Assembly: GCA_026545225.1 (NCBI GenBank)
Contig: CM048853.1
Location: 48,657,755-48,721,754 of the forward strand
DNA: 64,000 nucleotides
Direction of reading: 5' to 3'
Source of the DNA: Cornus controversa
Taxonomy: Eukaryota > Streptophyta > Magnoliopsida > Cornales > Cornaceae
The position numbers and the translations under genes were made by a program. This document shows, piece after piece, positions 24,474-39,400 of this stretch (positions are counted from its first letter, which is position 1; every line of letters starts with the position of its first letter). The notes under the pieces are model-generated. The model saw only the letters and a list, made by a program, of their open reading frames with translations. It did not search any database and was not told the DNA's origin.

Positions 24474-27400
24474 GTACGTTACAGGTTTCTCTCACACTTT
24501 TGATCTGTTGATCTCTGGTTTAAGTTTTGTTTTGCCCTTTCTCTTGTGTGCCTGTTGAGATCATCTGAAATATTTTAAAATTTTTGTTTATACTGGAATC
24601 TGAATGTGTCGAGACTTACCAATTCTTCATGTTGTTGTTGGACATTGGAGCGATTTGGTTTTACATGATAATAGGTTTTGGAAGATTATTATTTTTTAAA
24701 TAAAAAATTGTGTAATTTTAGTTTGTGAATATTACATCCTGTCAATTAGTGTTGATCTGTTGGTGAAACGGAGTTATAAAGGAATGGATTTTCATCTGGG
24801 TTCTATTGCTTTGTCCTTTTAGGAGTGAAGTTTGGTGGCCTGTACAGTAATTGGCTATGAAGATACTAAATTGCTAATGGAGTGGTGTGTATGGCTTGGT
24901 TGCATTATGGAATTAGATGTTAATGCCCGGTACAGCAAAATTTGAACACTTTCTATAAAAAGTTAACTGCAAGGGAATGGATTTTTCATTTAAACCCCCA
25001 AGCGGGGCTTTAACCAGAACTTATAGTGGAGGAAGACAAAACCTGCTGGAGATTTCTTATTGCTGCCTAGTGAAGTGGTGATGATGTTGGCTGGTGATCA
25101 AGAGCATCTTGATCTGGGCCGCGTCCCCCTTTTGGGCGCTCTTCAATGAATACTTATAAAAAAAAGAGCTATTTTGATCTTTCACTTAACAAGTGCATAA
25201 TGGGATATAGCATAACATTCCAACCAAACAAAATTCAACACAATAACAATTGGCATCAACCCGCAGTCTCAAAAATTCCAAACAAATATATACAAATATA
25301 CAATAGCAAATTAAATCCACTTATCAAAAAAATAAATAAATAGCAAATTAAATCCATGACCATTAAAATAACCCCGAATTGTCATCGAGAACTACATAAA
25401 TTCATGTTTGAAAATTTAACTACAAAGAATTCTTACTTCATAATGTATATCTCTAATAAATAAAAGAAAGAAGGGAAAATTAAGTATGAAGTATAAATGC
25501 TACTAATAATGCCACTTAATTCAATCATGCAAGTAAATGAAATGTGCAAAAGAAAAGTAGAGTGAGCTTGCAAAGCCCAACAAACAACAATCTAACTAAT
25601 CAAGAATAATCACAATGTGTCGATAAATATTACAATTATATTAAATATTAGGGCAAATTAGTCCAACCTCCCCAGAGGTTTGGTTTAATTACCCCCGGCT
25701 TAAATTATTGAAAAAAGTTTGGTCAACCTTTCCAGAGATTTGCTTGACTTTACTCCGACCACCCCTACCGCTAGTTGACCGTTAGACCAGTTAACATTAG
25801 TTAAAATAAAAAATATAAAAATGCCAAAAATGCCTTTGTGTGCAACAAAAACCGCTTGAATACACCAAACGCCACTTGAATACACCAAAAACTGCCAACC
25901 AACTCTACTCCTTGATTGAATACACTGAAAACCACTTGAATACACCAAAAAATTGCTGGCCATGCAAATTTCAAAACCCAAATTACATAAAACCATATAC
26001 GGCCGCCGTCACTCCACCACCACCACCACCAGTCTTCTTGTCTTTTCCCTCCATCATTGCCAACTCTGCCTCCACCTCTCTTTCTCCCTCCACCACCAGC
26101 AACACTGTCATTAACAATGCTTCTCTCTCTCTCTCACCAGTCACCACCACGAGCAGTTACAACCATACCCACATGGAGATTGATCAGGTCTGTTCCAATA
26201 TTCGATCATATATATGCAAATCGATCAGGTCAGTTCCAAAATTCCAATGTGTTTTTCGGGGAATCAAGAACCTTGCCCTTGGTTGTGGTGTATTTGGTTT
26301 GAGAAGGACAAGAAGATAATCTTCATAAAAAAAATGCTAGAGCTTCAAAATTCCCCCCAGCACCATAGCTATTGAAGGAGACCATAAAAGTAGATCAAGC
26401 AGTCTACTTTATTGATTACCTTAACACTCTGTGTTAGCAAAGTAAAAAATGAAATGGTTGGATAAGATGCTCCAAATTTTAGCGATGCCAGCAAGATGTA
26501 AACCTCAGTGAATTTATAGAGATTGGAGTCTTACTTCGTTAGGCATGACAGTTTTGACTATCTGAACAAGAGAATCGGGCTTAAGATGCTGGTAACTTTA
26601 CCTGGGAAAAATAAATTATTTGGTAGCAGAAGCCTTTTACTATATGTTTACGTGAGAATGCTTTGGATTGTAGAGTTATGGATTTTTGCCTGGCCACTGA
26701 TTTAGAATGATGCATGGTGAAGTTTTACTATTGAATGTTATAGAACTATAAATGTATTCAAGTTTTAGTTATATCTGTTTGTTTTCCACATCAGCAATGT
26801 TTGATGCATAAGAAAATTGAGTGGTTTAGAATTTGTTATGAAGTGCTGCACTCTCTTGATTTGGCATTGTGTGGTGGTTGTAGTGATCTTTTTTGATAAG
26901 TAAAAATATCATAGAAGAGCGCTTAAAAGGGGGGATGCATCCCAAGGAACAACACAAGAAACATGCCTTTACATCAAGGCCTTAGATTATCTACAAAAGA
27001 CAACATGGACTCCGAAGAAATACAAAAAGAGCGCTCCGACCAAAAGAAGAGGGAACTAAGAACAGAGGATCTAAAGACTCCCCAAGGTAGCTCTTTATCT
27101 TCAAAAGATCTCTTGTTCCTCTCATTCCATAATGCCCACCATAAGCAATGAGGGACAACCCTCCATGAATGTTGAATATCATGTCGCACCCAAAGGCCAT
27201 GCCACGCTAAAATGCAGCTCACCACCGACTTAGGCATAACCCACTGCACACCAAAAATATCACGTAGCAGGTCCCATCCCTTCCTAGCTCTAGGACAATG
27301 AAGAAGAAGATGGTCAACAGATTCCTCCGCCCTTTTACACATACAACACCAGTTCGTCAAAATGTGGCCTCTCTTTCTTAGATTATCAATGATTAGAATC

Positions 27401-30400
27401 TTCCCCGTGTGCGTAACCCACACAAAGAAAGCCACCTTCAACGGAGCTCTAGCTCGCCAAATACCTTTCCAAGGAACAGAAGGCCCTTGAGATTCCATCA
27501 GACTTTGGTAAAAAGTCTGTACCTCAAAACGCCCATGATTCGAGCCCGTCCAAACCAGCTCATCTCGCCCCTCCCCAGGGCAAGCCTGTCTGTAAAGAAA
27601 TGCCAAGAACTCCGTTATCTCCTCAATCTCTCAATCATGAATACTTCTCTCAAACTGAATGTCCCAAACCAGTCGTCCGCCATCAAGGTGATAGCACTGA
27701 TCGACCATTACCTGTCTATCCCGTGCAATGCTAGCAAGTCTCGGATATAAATTCTCTAGTGGTCTGTCGCGACACCATCCTTCACCCTATAGCGAATGTT
27801 CTTTGAGAACTCGTTTCAGTCTTTCGCAATATACCTCTATAAACCAACCCCAACTGGTGTTCTTTCTGACTAGTCTTGGAAATTATGTTGAAGGAATCAA
27901 CATAAGGTTCAGACTTGCAAGCATGAGCATATCCAACTTACTCATGACCTATGAAGCACGGACACAGTCACAGATACAGACATGGGTACGACACGACATG
28001 GACACGGCAATATGACATATTTCAAAAAAATAGGACACGGAAAGGGCAAGGATACAACAATAAAATATAGCTTTTGCTCAATTTCTGATACATTTTTATA
28101 AACATAACCCATTCAAATTAGGCTCACCATATGGCCTATATATTTTTTGAAAAACATGGTCCATAGGCCCAAATTCCATTAAAATACAAATACAAATATA
28201 TATATATATATATATTATATCCAAAAGACACAATTCTTTTGCCAAACAACTTGTAGAAGAAGATACGATTGTAATCTTATCTCCCTCTCTCTCTCTTTCA
28301 TTCACAGCTCTTTGAATCCGTCTCTTCCTCTTCCATCTCTTCACCTCTCTCTCTTCCTCTCTCTTTCGTACGCATCTCTATGGCTCCCTCTATTCCAACC
28401 TATCCTCTCTCACCCCGTCCATCTCTTCACACTTTTTAGATCAACTCTTTGAATGGATATATACATATGATCGATTTGGATATATGTGTGTATAACACAC
28501 ATAAAATTGATTTGAATATACATGATACCCACATCACACTAGATGAAAGGTTTGGCTCTCTCTTCATCTTCTTCCTCTCTGTTTAAAAAAGAGAAGTCCG
28601 AACGATGTGCCCCAATCTCTCAGCATGTTCAAACAGTGTGTCCCGACGTGTCCGAGATATTGAGGAAAAAAAGGACACTTCTAGGGAGTGTTGGACATGT
28701 GTCCGACATTGGCACACCCCCCATCCCAGGCGTAGCGGTGCTTTAGAACTCATGACTTTAAATAATAGCATTGCAGGAATAACAATTGCTTGACGTGGCT
28801 TTTTAGTGAGGATTTAAATGTCAACATGATTTTTGACATGACCTGTATTTCATGATATTGTCGTTTTTACGAGACTTTAGTTGGTGACAATTGAGAGTAT
28901 CAAAAAGAAAAAATAAAATGTTGCTTCTTTGAAATTCCTCAAAATTTTACCCTTTTTTATATGGTTATTAATGTGAGGAAATCCTAATTATAAATTATAG
29001 CATTGCTAGGTAATTCACAATCCTGATAGGTTCTTGCTGTGAAATATGCAGCCATTTCTTCTTCTTCTTCTTTCTTGTTTTTTTAATATGAAATACGTCA
29101 TGGATTTATGGAGGCTTAATCTAGATTTAAACCAAGAGCTTGTACAGGCTAGGATTAGAGGGCGTTGCCTCACAAAGAGTGGGTGCTCTGGAAAGTCTCC
29201 TTAATTTGTTTGTTTAATTTTTTATCTCCTTTCAATTCTATGCCCCTTTAAGAAAAGTAAGGACCAAGAGAAGTTTGATGATGAGGAAGAGGGTATCTGT
29301 TCCATGGAAATTAGACCGGTAGCACTTCTCCTTCCAAAAATCTAACACCCACCATTCCAAGGATCACCAACATCATTCTCAATTATAATTATACAAATCA
29401 CAATTAAAATCCATCCCACCAAACCCATACATATATGTTCAAAGTATTCCATACATGTCCGACATGGCTTATATATATAAAATTCAAATATATATAAGTT
29501 ATCCAACTATAAGAATAACATTTCCAAAAGAGTCCACATGCTACAACCTAGCATGGACATCTATACATACATATCCAAAAGAACTCCAAAAACTTCACTT
29601 GAGCAATTCTAAGCCTCGTCCTCCACTGGTGCTTTATCTGAAAAAGGTATTGGGGAGGGAGGGGGGTGAGCATACAACTACGCCCAGTAGGAATGATCAA
29701 CCCGACTCGACATTAACTTAGGCAGCCATGCATGAATGCACAATGAAATCTCTATGCAACTACATGACATATTTCAATGTTTTTCATGCTCAAAGCATAA
29801 TCATTTTTGAAATCATGTATGATATCACATATCTCCAATCCACATAAAGAGTTTAAAAAGAATTACATTCACAAAATAAACTCAACGCCACGTATACTCT
29901 GAAATCAATTCAACTGGGGACTTCTGTTTATCACATCCATTTCTGGAAGGCAACTCCCCTTTGCGTGTGGTGATGCTTGTGGAGAGAGCGGAACTGAAGA
30001 ATGTTTGATGACGAAGAGACTCCTAATGGGATGCTTAAATTCTCAATTCTTTGTACCCTTTCTTATTGGGTTCAAGGTAGAGCTTGTAACTCCATGGGAG
30101 AAATGGTTGACTTCTTAGGTTACTTTGCTTTGTAATTGGTTGTTGTTCAAGGGTTGCCCCTCCCTTCTTCTGGGTGCTTTCTAATAAAATCTTTACTTAT
30201 AAAAAAAAAAAAGACCACATACTCTGCTTTCGCTCTACGGCCGCTTGGCCAAGTTTTGGGCCTTGCACCCTAGGGCTCCGGGCCCTTCTTAATTCTCACA
30301 CATGCCCCAAAAATCACAATTATCACATAAGTGCACATTTATCACAAATATGCACAAAACCAAGATTGTCACCAAATTCATCAAATGCATAACACTTATC

Positions 30401-33400
30401 AAGTTATTGCATATCAATTTCAACTCAAGCATATTAAAATGCAAATTTACCTAACTCATGAAAATCACAAATAATGCATTTTGAAGAAAACTCTTTCATA
30501 TCATTCCTTCATCATATGGAAATTAAATTTCACAAACCACTTCCAAATGAACACAATGTCTCACAATGCATTCATAAACATCAACCAACACATGCACAAT
30601 ACATAAATTGAATCTAGGACATGCTAGGCAATTTATATATACAAGAAATATCAACTTTTCACATAGAACTCATGGAAAACTTTTATGTCACAAATAAAGG
30701 ACTTATAGAATCAAAGTAAAGAAGGAATTCATATCCCTATCTCAATATTGAAGCTTTTCCTAGTAGACCCTAGAAATCACCAAACTTCAAACTCCACTAA
30801 ATTACACTTTCTTTTCGTAGGATTGTAGATCGGTATAAGGAGAACAACATTTCCTTCTTGGACAAGACCCGAATCCAAACTTCAACTTCTCTCAATTTTC
30901 GAAAATCTCTAAAGAGTGACTTTGAACCTACCAAAGTGAAGAGGAAGAAGAGGGGGAGCAACTTTTTTTCTTGGAGCAAGCTCCAAATCTTACTCTAAGG
31001 TGCTCAAAATAAAGGAAGAAGAATGAAGAAGGAAAGCTTGAGAGGACAACAATGACTGATTTTTATCTCTCTCTAATTTGTCCCAGCAATAACACATAAG
31101 TGTATTGACACATCACCAAGTGCAAAATGACTATTTTGCCCTTAAGTCACTTAACGTACTTTTCTAGCTTCGTTTTTTATTTCGAAAGCAGTTACGGCTC
31201 CGAAATCATTTCCTCAACTCATTAAACATTTCATTTGGCCCAAAATCAAAAATGATATTTTTTTGAAAAATTTCTGGATTTCCGGGCCCACTCGACCTGT
31301 TTCCTGGTCCCTACTGACCCAAAAATGATATTTGTCTTGGTTAGTTGTTAATCGAGAAAAGGAGGTGATACGTAAGCAGTAAGATTTTTTACTAATTTTG
31401 TTTTCCTATACTGTATCTTGTGGTACTGGTGGAATTGAAAGGATCCAAGGATCAGTGGTGAAACTTAGAGAGTAAACGTTTCATACGTTTTGGGGAATGT
31501 GATTGAACTAGTTGAGGATTGTGTTATAAATCCTTAGGAAGCGTTGGTCTAACGCCATGTATGAAGAGTGTGAGTTTGGACTTTTGCACATGGATTTGGT
31601 TTGTGTAAGAACTTTAAGAATTGTGACTCAAGGGGGATGAGTTACTAGAAAGAGATGTGTAGACATACTTTTACTGATTGGAAAGTGGGATGGTTTGGAA
31701 GGTGAGTTGGTTATAGTTTTGATCTTCCTGAATTTAGTTGGGAGATGGTAGTTGCCGTGACAATTCACGGTATGATGATTGCACTACAGTATTGGTGAGG
31801 CTAGACAAAGTTTGAGGTGTACCAGCAGCTGGATGTTTTGTGGAATGTAAAGTGAAGTGGTATGGTGATAACCAAAAGTCTTGTTGATTAAGGAGTGAAA
31901 GCCGCGTGTTGGATATCGGCAATTTTATAACTGTTAGCAGTGATAAAAGGAAGTTTAGAGAATTCACTAAAGGTTTAGTGACAACACTTTGAGATTCGAA
32001 GTATGTTCTAATTTTGAAGATGAAATTCCTCGAAGGTGGGGAGGCTTTAGAGACTGGGTCCAATTTTGACCGGTTTTTGAATTTTTCATCATTTTTGCCA
32101 TAAATTTGTTTTAAATGATGTTATGGATGTTTTGAAAGTGGAAAACATGTTTGAAAAGTTGTTTAAAGGTTTTTGGAAGTTTTCGGAACGTTTGGGTAAA
32201 GTTGAGATTTTTGGGTCAACGGGGCTCAGGAAGCGGGTCGTGTGGGCACGGGAATCCGGAATTTTTTTGAAAAAATATCATTTTTGATTTTGAGCCAAAT
32301 GAAATGTTTAATGAGTTATGGAAATGATTTCGGAGCCGTAGCCGCTTTTGAAATCATAAAACGAAGCTCGGGAAGTACGTTAAGTGACTTAAGGGCAAAA
32401 TAGTCATTTTGCACTTAGTGAGGTGTCAATACACTTATGTGTATATTGCTGGGACAGATTAGATAGAGATAGAAATCAACCATTGTTATCCTCTCAAGCT
32501 CTCCTTTTTCTCTATTCTTCTTCCTTTGTTTTGAGCACCTTAGAGTGAGATTTGGAGCTTGCTTCAAGAGAAAAAGTTACTCCCCTATTCTTCTTCTTCA
32601 CTTTGGTGGGTTCAAAGTCACTCTTCAGAGATTTTTGGAAATTGAGAGAAGTTGAAGTTTGGATTCGAGTCTTGTCCAAGAAGGAAAGGTTGTTCTCCTT
32701 GTCCCGATCTACGATCCTATGGAAAGAAAGTGCAATTTTGTGGAGTTTGAAGTTTGGTCATTTTTAGGATTTTGTGGAACATGATTGTTTGCTTACGCCT
32801 TTATGACATGCTAATTGTGGATTGAATTGGCATTATGTTGTGTAAGCATAGTGAGCGTTCTAAGTATGTACGTATACTTGGTGACGAGATATGTTTATGA
32901 GTTTTAGCCCGAGTGCTGGGGTATTGGTTCGTTTGGATGCATCATATGTCATATCATGCATGGTATGTATTGGATTTGATAAAACATGTTTGTATGTTAT
33001 ATGCTATGTAACAAACATAATTCATGTGACTGAGCATTGCACTTGAGTTTCATTGTGCGTCGCATGACTAGTAGTGAAATGTTGTCACCATCTAGGTGTT
33101 CTGGTTTCAAGGATTTGTAAACCTAGGTAGAGGTTTGAAATCGGTTAGATTGCAATGTTGGGATAGACATGTTGTGATAGACTTTGAGAGCGTGAGTCTA
33201 GGGTTGTTGAGAAATGTAAGATGTGGCTTAACGTATTCCAAAAAGAGAGTTTGGTGATTCACATCAGTGTTGCAATATTTGCACGAATATTGAGGACTAG
33301 AGGTCAATCAATAGAGTAAGGTTATTGGTGGTATTGTGATACCGGGATTCTAGACAGGGTATATCTAAGGGTGCTATTGAGATAGTCGGATGAGGACTTG

Positions 33401-36400
33401 TAATTGATTTAATTCCTTTTGAGTTAATGGACAGGTGACGGTTTGTACGCCTGAGAGTGATATGTTTGAGTGATGTGAGATGAGTTGAAAGTTGTGTGAT
33501 AAGTGTTGGATATGATGTTTAAGTGAATAATAGGTACATCTTACATGGAATATGTTTATGTGCTTACTTATTTGGTATGACATGCTATTTATAAAGTGAC
33601 TTAGCATGATGTTGTGTATGCTTGAAGAGAATTGGTCAAGAATATTCATGCTTTGGATTTTAAAGTGTCTTCTTGTTATCAATATAGCAAGATGCCACAA
33701 CGGAGAACTTGCGAAGGGGCAGCAGTTCCCATAGATGGAGAGCAATTTATGCGAAATATGGTTGTGACCATACAACAAATTGCTAGGGAAACACAAAAGG
33801 AGACTCAGGCTTGACCTAGAGCAGCTCCTAGTAGGATGATCTTGGTGTTGGAATATGTCAAGAAGCACAATTTGCCATCATGCGCAGGAGGGTCCGACCC
33901 TATGGTGGCTGAAAATTGGTTAGAGGAGATTGACAAATTCCTTATTGTACTGGAGGTAGGGAGGACTTGAGAGTGAAAGTAGCCGCTCATCTCTTTACGG
34001 GTGAGGCGAACCGTTGGTGGAAGCTCATTGAGAATTACTATGACATTGAGGTAATGGATTGGGATTTATTCTTCGAGAAGTATTTTCCGGTAACAATGAA
34101 GGACGACTTGAGGCAAGAATTTTATGATTGTTTCAAGGGAATATGACAGTTATGGAATACGGGACCAAATTCACATCATTGGCTTGTTTTGCACTAGAGG
34201 TGATTCTTACTGAGGAACTATAGGTGAAAAAGTTTGTGAGAGGGCTTCGGACTTCCATAAGTGACAGAGTGTCGGTTTTAGGATTGGCGTGTTATGCTAC
34301 GGCAGTAGAGAAGCATTGGTAGTAGAAAAGGTTAGTAAAGGTAATCAGAGGATGCGGGAGGCCAGGATTCGGGCTAAGGGCACCGAGACATCTTTTGGTA
34401 GTCAGGGAGGAAGAGGCACAGAGATAGCGTGTCACTTTCTCAAGGGCAACAACAGGTTGGCTCGACACCATCGGTGTCTTTGCCCGTTGGATTTTCATGA
34501 TCGAAAGTGGTGTGTCACCACTGTCAGCAGTCAGGTCACTACAAGTCTGAGTGTCCCAGCATACAGTTGAAACTAGTGGTAGAGCAGACTTGTTATCACT
34601 GCCACCAGACTGGTCACATCAAAATAGACTGTCCTCACAAACAAAATGTACAGAGTGGGACAGGGTCTCAACAGAGTACCACTCAGTTTTCGGCCGGTCA
34701 ACCTAGTTTTAGGGCATTACTGCCATTGCAACCAGAGCAGTTTGCTCAGGGTTCACGAGCAGTGAGGGGGGTCAACCATAATATGTTTGTTGCATTCAGT
34801 AAAACATGTTTAGTTTTATATGCTATATGCAATATGTGGTATGCTGGGTATTTAGCATGATTTATGTGACAATTGTTTGCATGTTCAGGGTGGTATGAAT
34901 ATTTGCATTAAATGCCACATGGCATATGTGGGTGTTTTTTTATTTTTTATTTTTTATCGCCAAGAGATTTTAGTTTTGAGGTTTTGATAAGCCAGGCTAG
35001 AGGTTTAAGTTTGCTTAAAGTTATGATAGATGAGATCTACGAGTTGTGATGGACTCCAGTTGTAGGAGCCTAGAACCTTGAGAAAGGATTAATGTAGAGT
35101 TTCTCGTGTGGAGAACTGAGAATTGATTGTGGTTACAGGTTTGAGTCCTCGGGGATACTTAGTGACTCAATGCGTTGTTTGATGTGGGTTATGTTAGGAT
35201 GGATAATTGGAACCGAAAGAATGAGGACTATGATTGGTTATGTATATTTACTTAATTATATGCATATTGAGTTGCTTCTGCGGTTACGAGAATTGGTTTG
35301 GATGTTAGATTTTCCAAAACGGGTGTTTTGGTCATTTTTCACTATTCACCCCCATTTCCCTCGCTCTTAACTGGGTGTTGGAAATCGGGGCGTGACAGAA
35401 AAGGTGGTTTCAATCCCTCCTCTTGGATAAGTGGATAACTAAGAAAGGGAAAGGAATCAAGGATAGTAGAAATCCTCTCATCTTGTTTGGGAAAGATAGT
35501 GGAATCTTTGAAGAGAAACGAATGGGAGGTAATAATTTGTTAACAATTTTTAATTGTTGGTACCTGAACTAAAGTATATGTGAGTAGAAAGGGAAAAATA
35601 GGATTCACTTCTTGTTGGAAAATAAGTGTAAAATGGGTAATCCCTAACTCTCTTATTCTTTCTTTTTTATTTCCTCCCATACTCGTGGGAGAAACACCAA
35701 ACAATATTCAAGGTGTAAATTTTTTTTCCTCTCTCTAATTACTTTTAAATCAAATTTGAGATAATTTTTTTCACATTTTCCTCTCTTGTCATTTCCTTAT
35801 AGTTTCTTGAATTCTTTGTTCAAACTCTACGTTAGCCATTGGTTTTATTTTATTCATGTTCCTAGTTTTTTTTTTTTGATAAGTAAAGATTCATTGAAAA
35901 GCACTCAAAAGGGGAGTTCATCCCATATACAACTTTGATAAACAAAAAGAGCTATATTCTCAAGCTATCCCAAAAAACCAATAGATGCTTTGTTGATTTA
36001 CAGTTTCTCCCATGAATCCATGAAAATAAAGAACTAAGCACATAGAGTTTCAGCACTCCTATAGAAGATTCCTCTCCCTCGAAGGATCTTCTATTTCTTT
36101 CCCTTTAAATTTCTCACCACAAACATAAGGGGGCAGCTCGCCACGCATCTGTACGATGAGATCCCACTATACAACCCTTCCAAGCCTCGACCAAACTCTG
36201 TGCAGAAGTCGGCATACCCACTGAATCCCAAAGATGGTGCAAAGCATGGTCCACCCGTTCCTAGCTACTGGGCAGTGCAAAAGAAGATAATCCACTGTCT
36301 CTTCATACCTCTTGCACATACAACACCAGTTGATGATGATCTATCGCTGCTTCCTTAAGGGGGCTTTAGTACACCAAATTGCCTACCATGGAAAGGGAGG

Positions 36401-39400
36401 CCCCTCGACATCCAGCAATCTGCTATAAAAAGATCGCACCTCAAACTTTCCATGGCTAGAGCCCGTCCAAGACCCGCTCATCCACCCCCTACCCATATAT
36501 ACTCTGGCTATACAAGAGTGCCAGAAACCCAAGAACATCCTCCAACTCCCAATCCTGAAGAGTTCATCCGAACTGCACATCTCACACCAACCTACCGCTA
36601 TCAAGATAATAGCAATCTGTGATTGTAGCTTGTCTATCCACAACAATCCAAAAAAATCTAAGGTAAGTCCCCACCAAAGGCTTGTCACCATACCAAGTGT
36701 CCGCTCAGAAACTAATCTGTCTGCCGCTCTTCATCTTGAAGCGTATGTGTTTTGAAAATTCATCCCAGCCTCTGTGAATGGATTTCCATAGTTCCACCCC
36801 TGCAGGGGATATCACTGCCAAGGAGCACCAACCACCTACAGATTCCCCAAACTTACAAAGTATGACCCTTCTCCACAAGCTCTCCCTCTCCACCCCAAAT
36901 CTCCAAAGCTACTTACCCAGAAGAGCTTTATTGAATAAATTCATCTTCCTTATGCCCAATCCCCCCAGTCGAATTAGTTTAAGAGTCATGGGTATTTTGG
37001 TAATTTAATGGTTTGTGTGACACAGGCTGTAGAAGGGTACAAGGGTCATATTTTGAGTCCAATTAATAAAATTATGATATAAGTTGTTATATATGGCTGC
37101 TAGTAGGTTACTTATATATAAAATGGTTGCTAGTAGGTGTATCTAAGATTTAAATGTCAAAACATTTGAGTTTCCAAATTGGGAGTTCGATTCCTACTAG
37201 ACACAAGAATTTCTAGAAGTCTAAAAATAGCTACATAATGCTTTTGATTGAAGAGAGGTCAGTTTAAATAAAATTTCAGAGCTTTTGAAGCCTTACAGGA
37301 TTTTATGATGCAATTCTAGACCTACTGTGATGTCCAAGGGACCCTAGGGACAATTCCTAGATTACCCTTCTCTTTATTCTTTTAAAACTTTATGCCTTTA
37401 AAAGCATATACCAGATTTGATTGCCTTTGTTCTACCTTGTTGGAAAACGTGTTGGACCTAAAGAAGGCCACACGTGAGGGGGCGTGTTGAAGGGGATTTA
37501 AATATTAAAGTTACACTCTCTCTAATGGCTTAAGCTTTTAGAGCAGATGGTTGTTAACATGGTATCATTGCCAAAGGTCTTGAGTTCAAATCTTACCGTC
37601 ACCCTGATAATTAAAATTGAAACATGTGTTGGACCAGAAAGCGGCCACACCTGAGGGGGCGTGTTGAAACACGTGTTGGACCAAAAGAAGGCCGCACGTG
37701 AGTTGTCGTGTTGAAGGGGATTTAAATATTAAAGTTACACTCTTTCTAATAGCTTAAGCTTTTAGAGTAGATGGTTGTGAGTCACAGTTCCCGAAGTACC
37801 CATAAATTATGGGACGGAGGGAGTATTACTTATGAAATATAAAATGTACTGATGTATCGAATACCAATCATCTTCCTCCTTGAAATACTCGACCTAACAA
37901 CCCAAAAGAGACTAACCAGCACTAAATTACCATTTCGCAGGTACTATTTTACATCCCTAGAATTGTCCCTAGACTTTGTTGTTTCTTTCTTGCACCTGTT
38001 TTCATACCCTAAAATTCCATACGTCTTTGAACTTTTAGCTAAATAAAACTGATTATTAACAACTCGACGAACTTAACAAAGTGCTATATATAAACTTTGG
38101 TGATAAAGATCATTGGTACTCGTTCTCTGCACATGTCCTACGTCATAATGCCTTGTGTTTTATCTCAAAAGGAGATCATCCAGTGAGCTAAGGTAGAATA
38201 GGAACCTTTGACGAACAAATAAATGACCATATCTTGTGTAAAATAACAAACAACAATAGATAAAGTGGGTTAGTCATAGGCCGGGCCTGTACTTTGACAT
38301 CAATTTATTTCAGTTGTATTGGCCCAGGTCTGTCTTTGCTTGACCACAGGTATAAGCTAGCAATCCTAGCTCACCCTTAGAAAATTTTGAATGCTTGAGC
38401 TCATTCAACTCAACCCGTGGTAAAATTCTTTTCCTCTCTAGTGAGCCACTCATCAAATATAATTGTAGATGAAGTAATACGTTGGCACCACTCACCTATT
38501 AGCATATGTGACATACACTTGGGCGGGGTTTGGTGCACGAGAGGGTGCATGCTCATGTCTAAGGGTTTGAATTTGTCTGCCTTCAGATATAGGATATGCT
38601 TAGACTAAAAATTGCCCAAAGGTACGAGTAGTCAGACACCACACACAAACTGTTGACCTCGTGCACTTTCAAACTCACTAAACTAGGTGAGCGTAATCTA
38701 AGTGGATCCTCATACTTATTGTTTTGAGCTTATAGCAATTGATTAAAATTTGAACTATGTATCATGATTATGAGGGTCTGAATTGAAACAAGAATAGAAG
38801 ACAATCGAATAAATAAAGTTATAATTTGATTAATCAAAATGTGATAATAGGATTGACTCTTTCTGAATTAACTGCACAATTGCATATCAAATAGTTTATG
38901 TTTAGTGGAATTAATGAAGCAATACAAATTGTTGAGTGCAAGTTTAAAAGGCATGATGCACCTGTTCATTTATGATTTGAAGATACACTTCTTTTATAGA
39001 ATTATCACTTTTTAATTTATTCTACCTAATCTTTTCCAAGACTGAACTTTTAAAATGTCATTTTCCCGTCATCCAAATTTTCAGTAAGTGACCAGATTTC
39101 ATGTGTACAAGTTTGAAGTTCAGTTACATTAATACCAACTTATCACCATCCTGAAAGCTAACCTGATAAATAATTTTTTTAGTATGAACATTATAGAAAA
39201 GCAAAAAGTTGAAGTTCTTGTATCTATACTGCTGCCAATCATTTGTGTCAAAACCCGTCCACATTGTGTAGATATTGTCCGCTTTGCACTCTCCGTGCTC
39301 TTAGTTTTCAAGACGGGTCTACACAGCAAGGAGGTATCCCCCCTTATAAATGCCACAGGTTTCTTTCCCCCTAGACGATGTGAGATGCCACGATCACCTC

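Noticed and set aside
25840-26319. 159-codon open frame, the longest outside known genes and the L1 copies apart from the TRIM/gypsy region
   Set aside because: It is built from a 16-bp minisatellite and Pro/Ser/Thr-rich low complexity, with no family resemblance and no splice context. I treat it as chance.
33374-33868. 164-codon minus-strand open frame
   Set aside because: It is antisense to the gypsy fossil's LTR/gag start and has no recognisable domain.
37545-37600. tRNA or SINE promoter (B-box-like GGTCTTGAGTTCAAATC)
   Set aside because: It lies directly after TGGTATCATTGCC and a 75-bp repeat ending TTAACA, which fits an LTR and primer-binding site better than a pol III gene.
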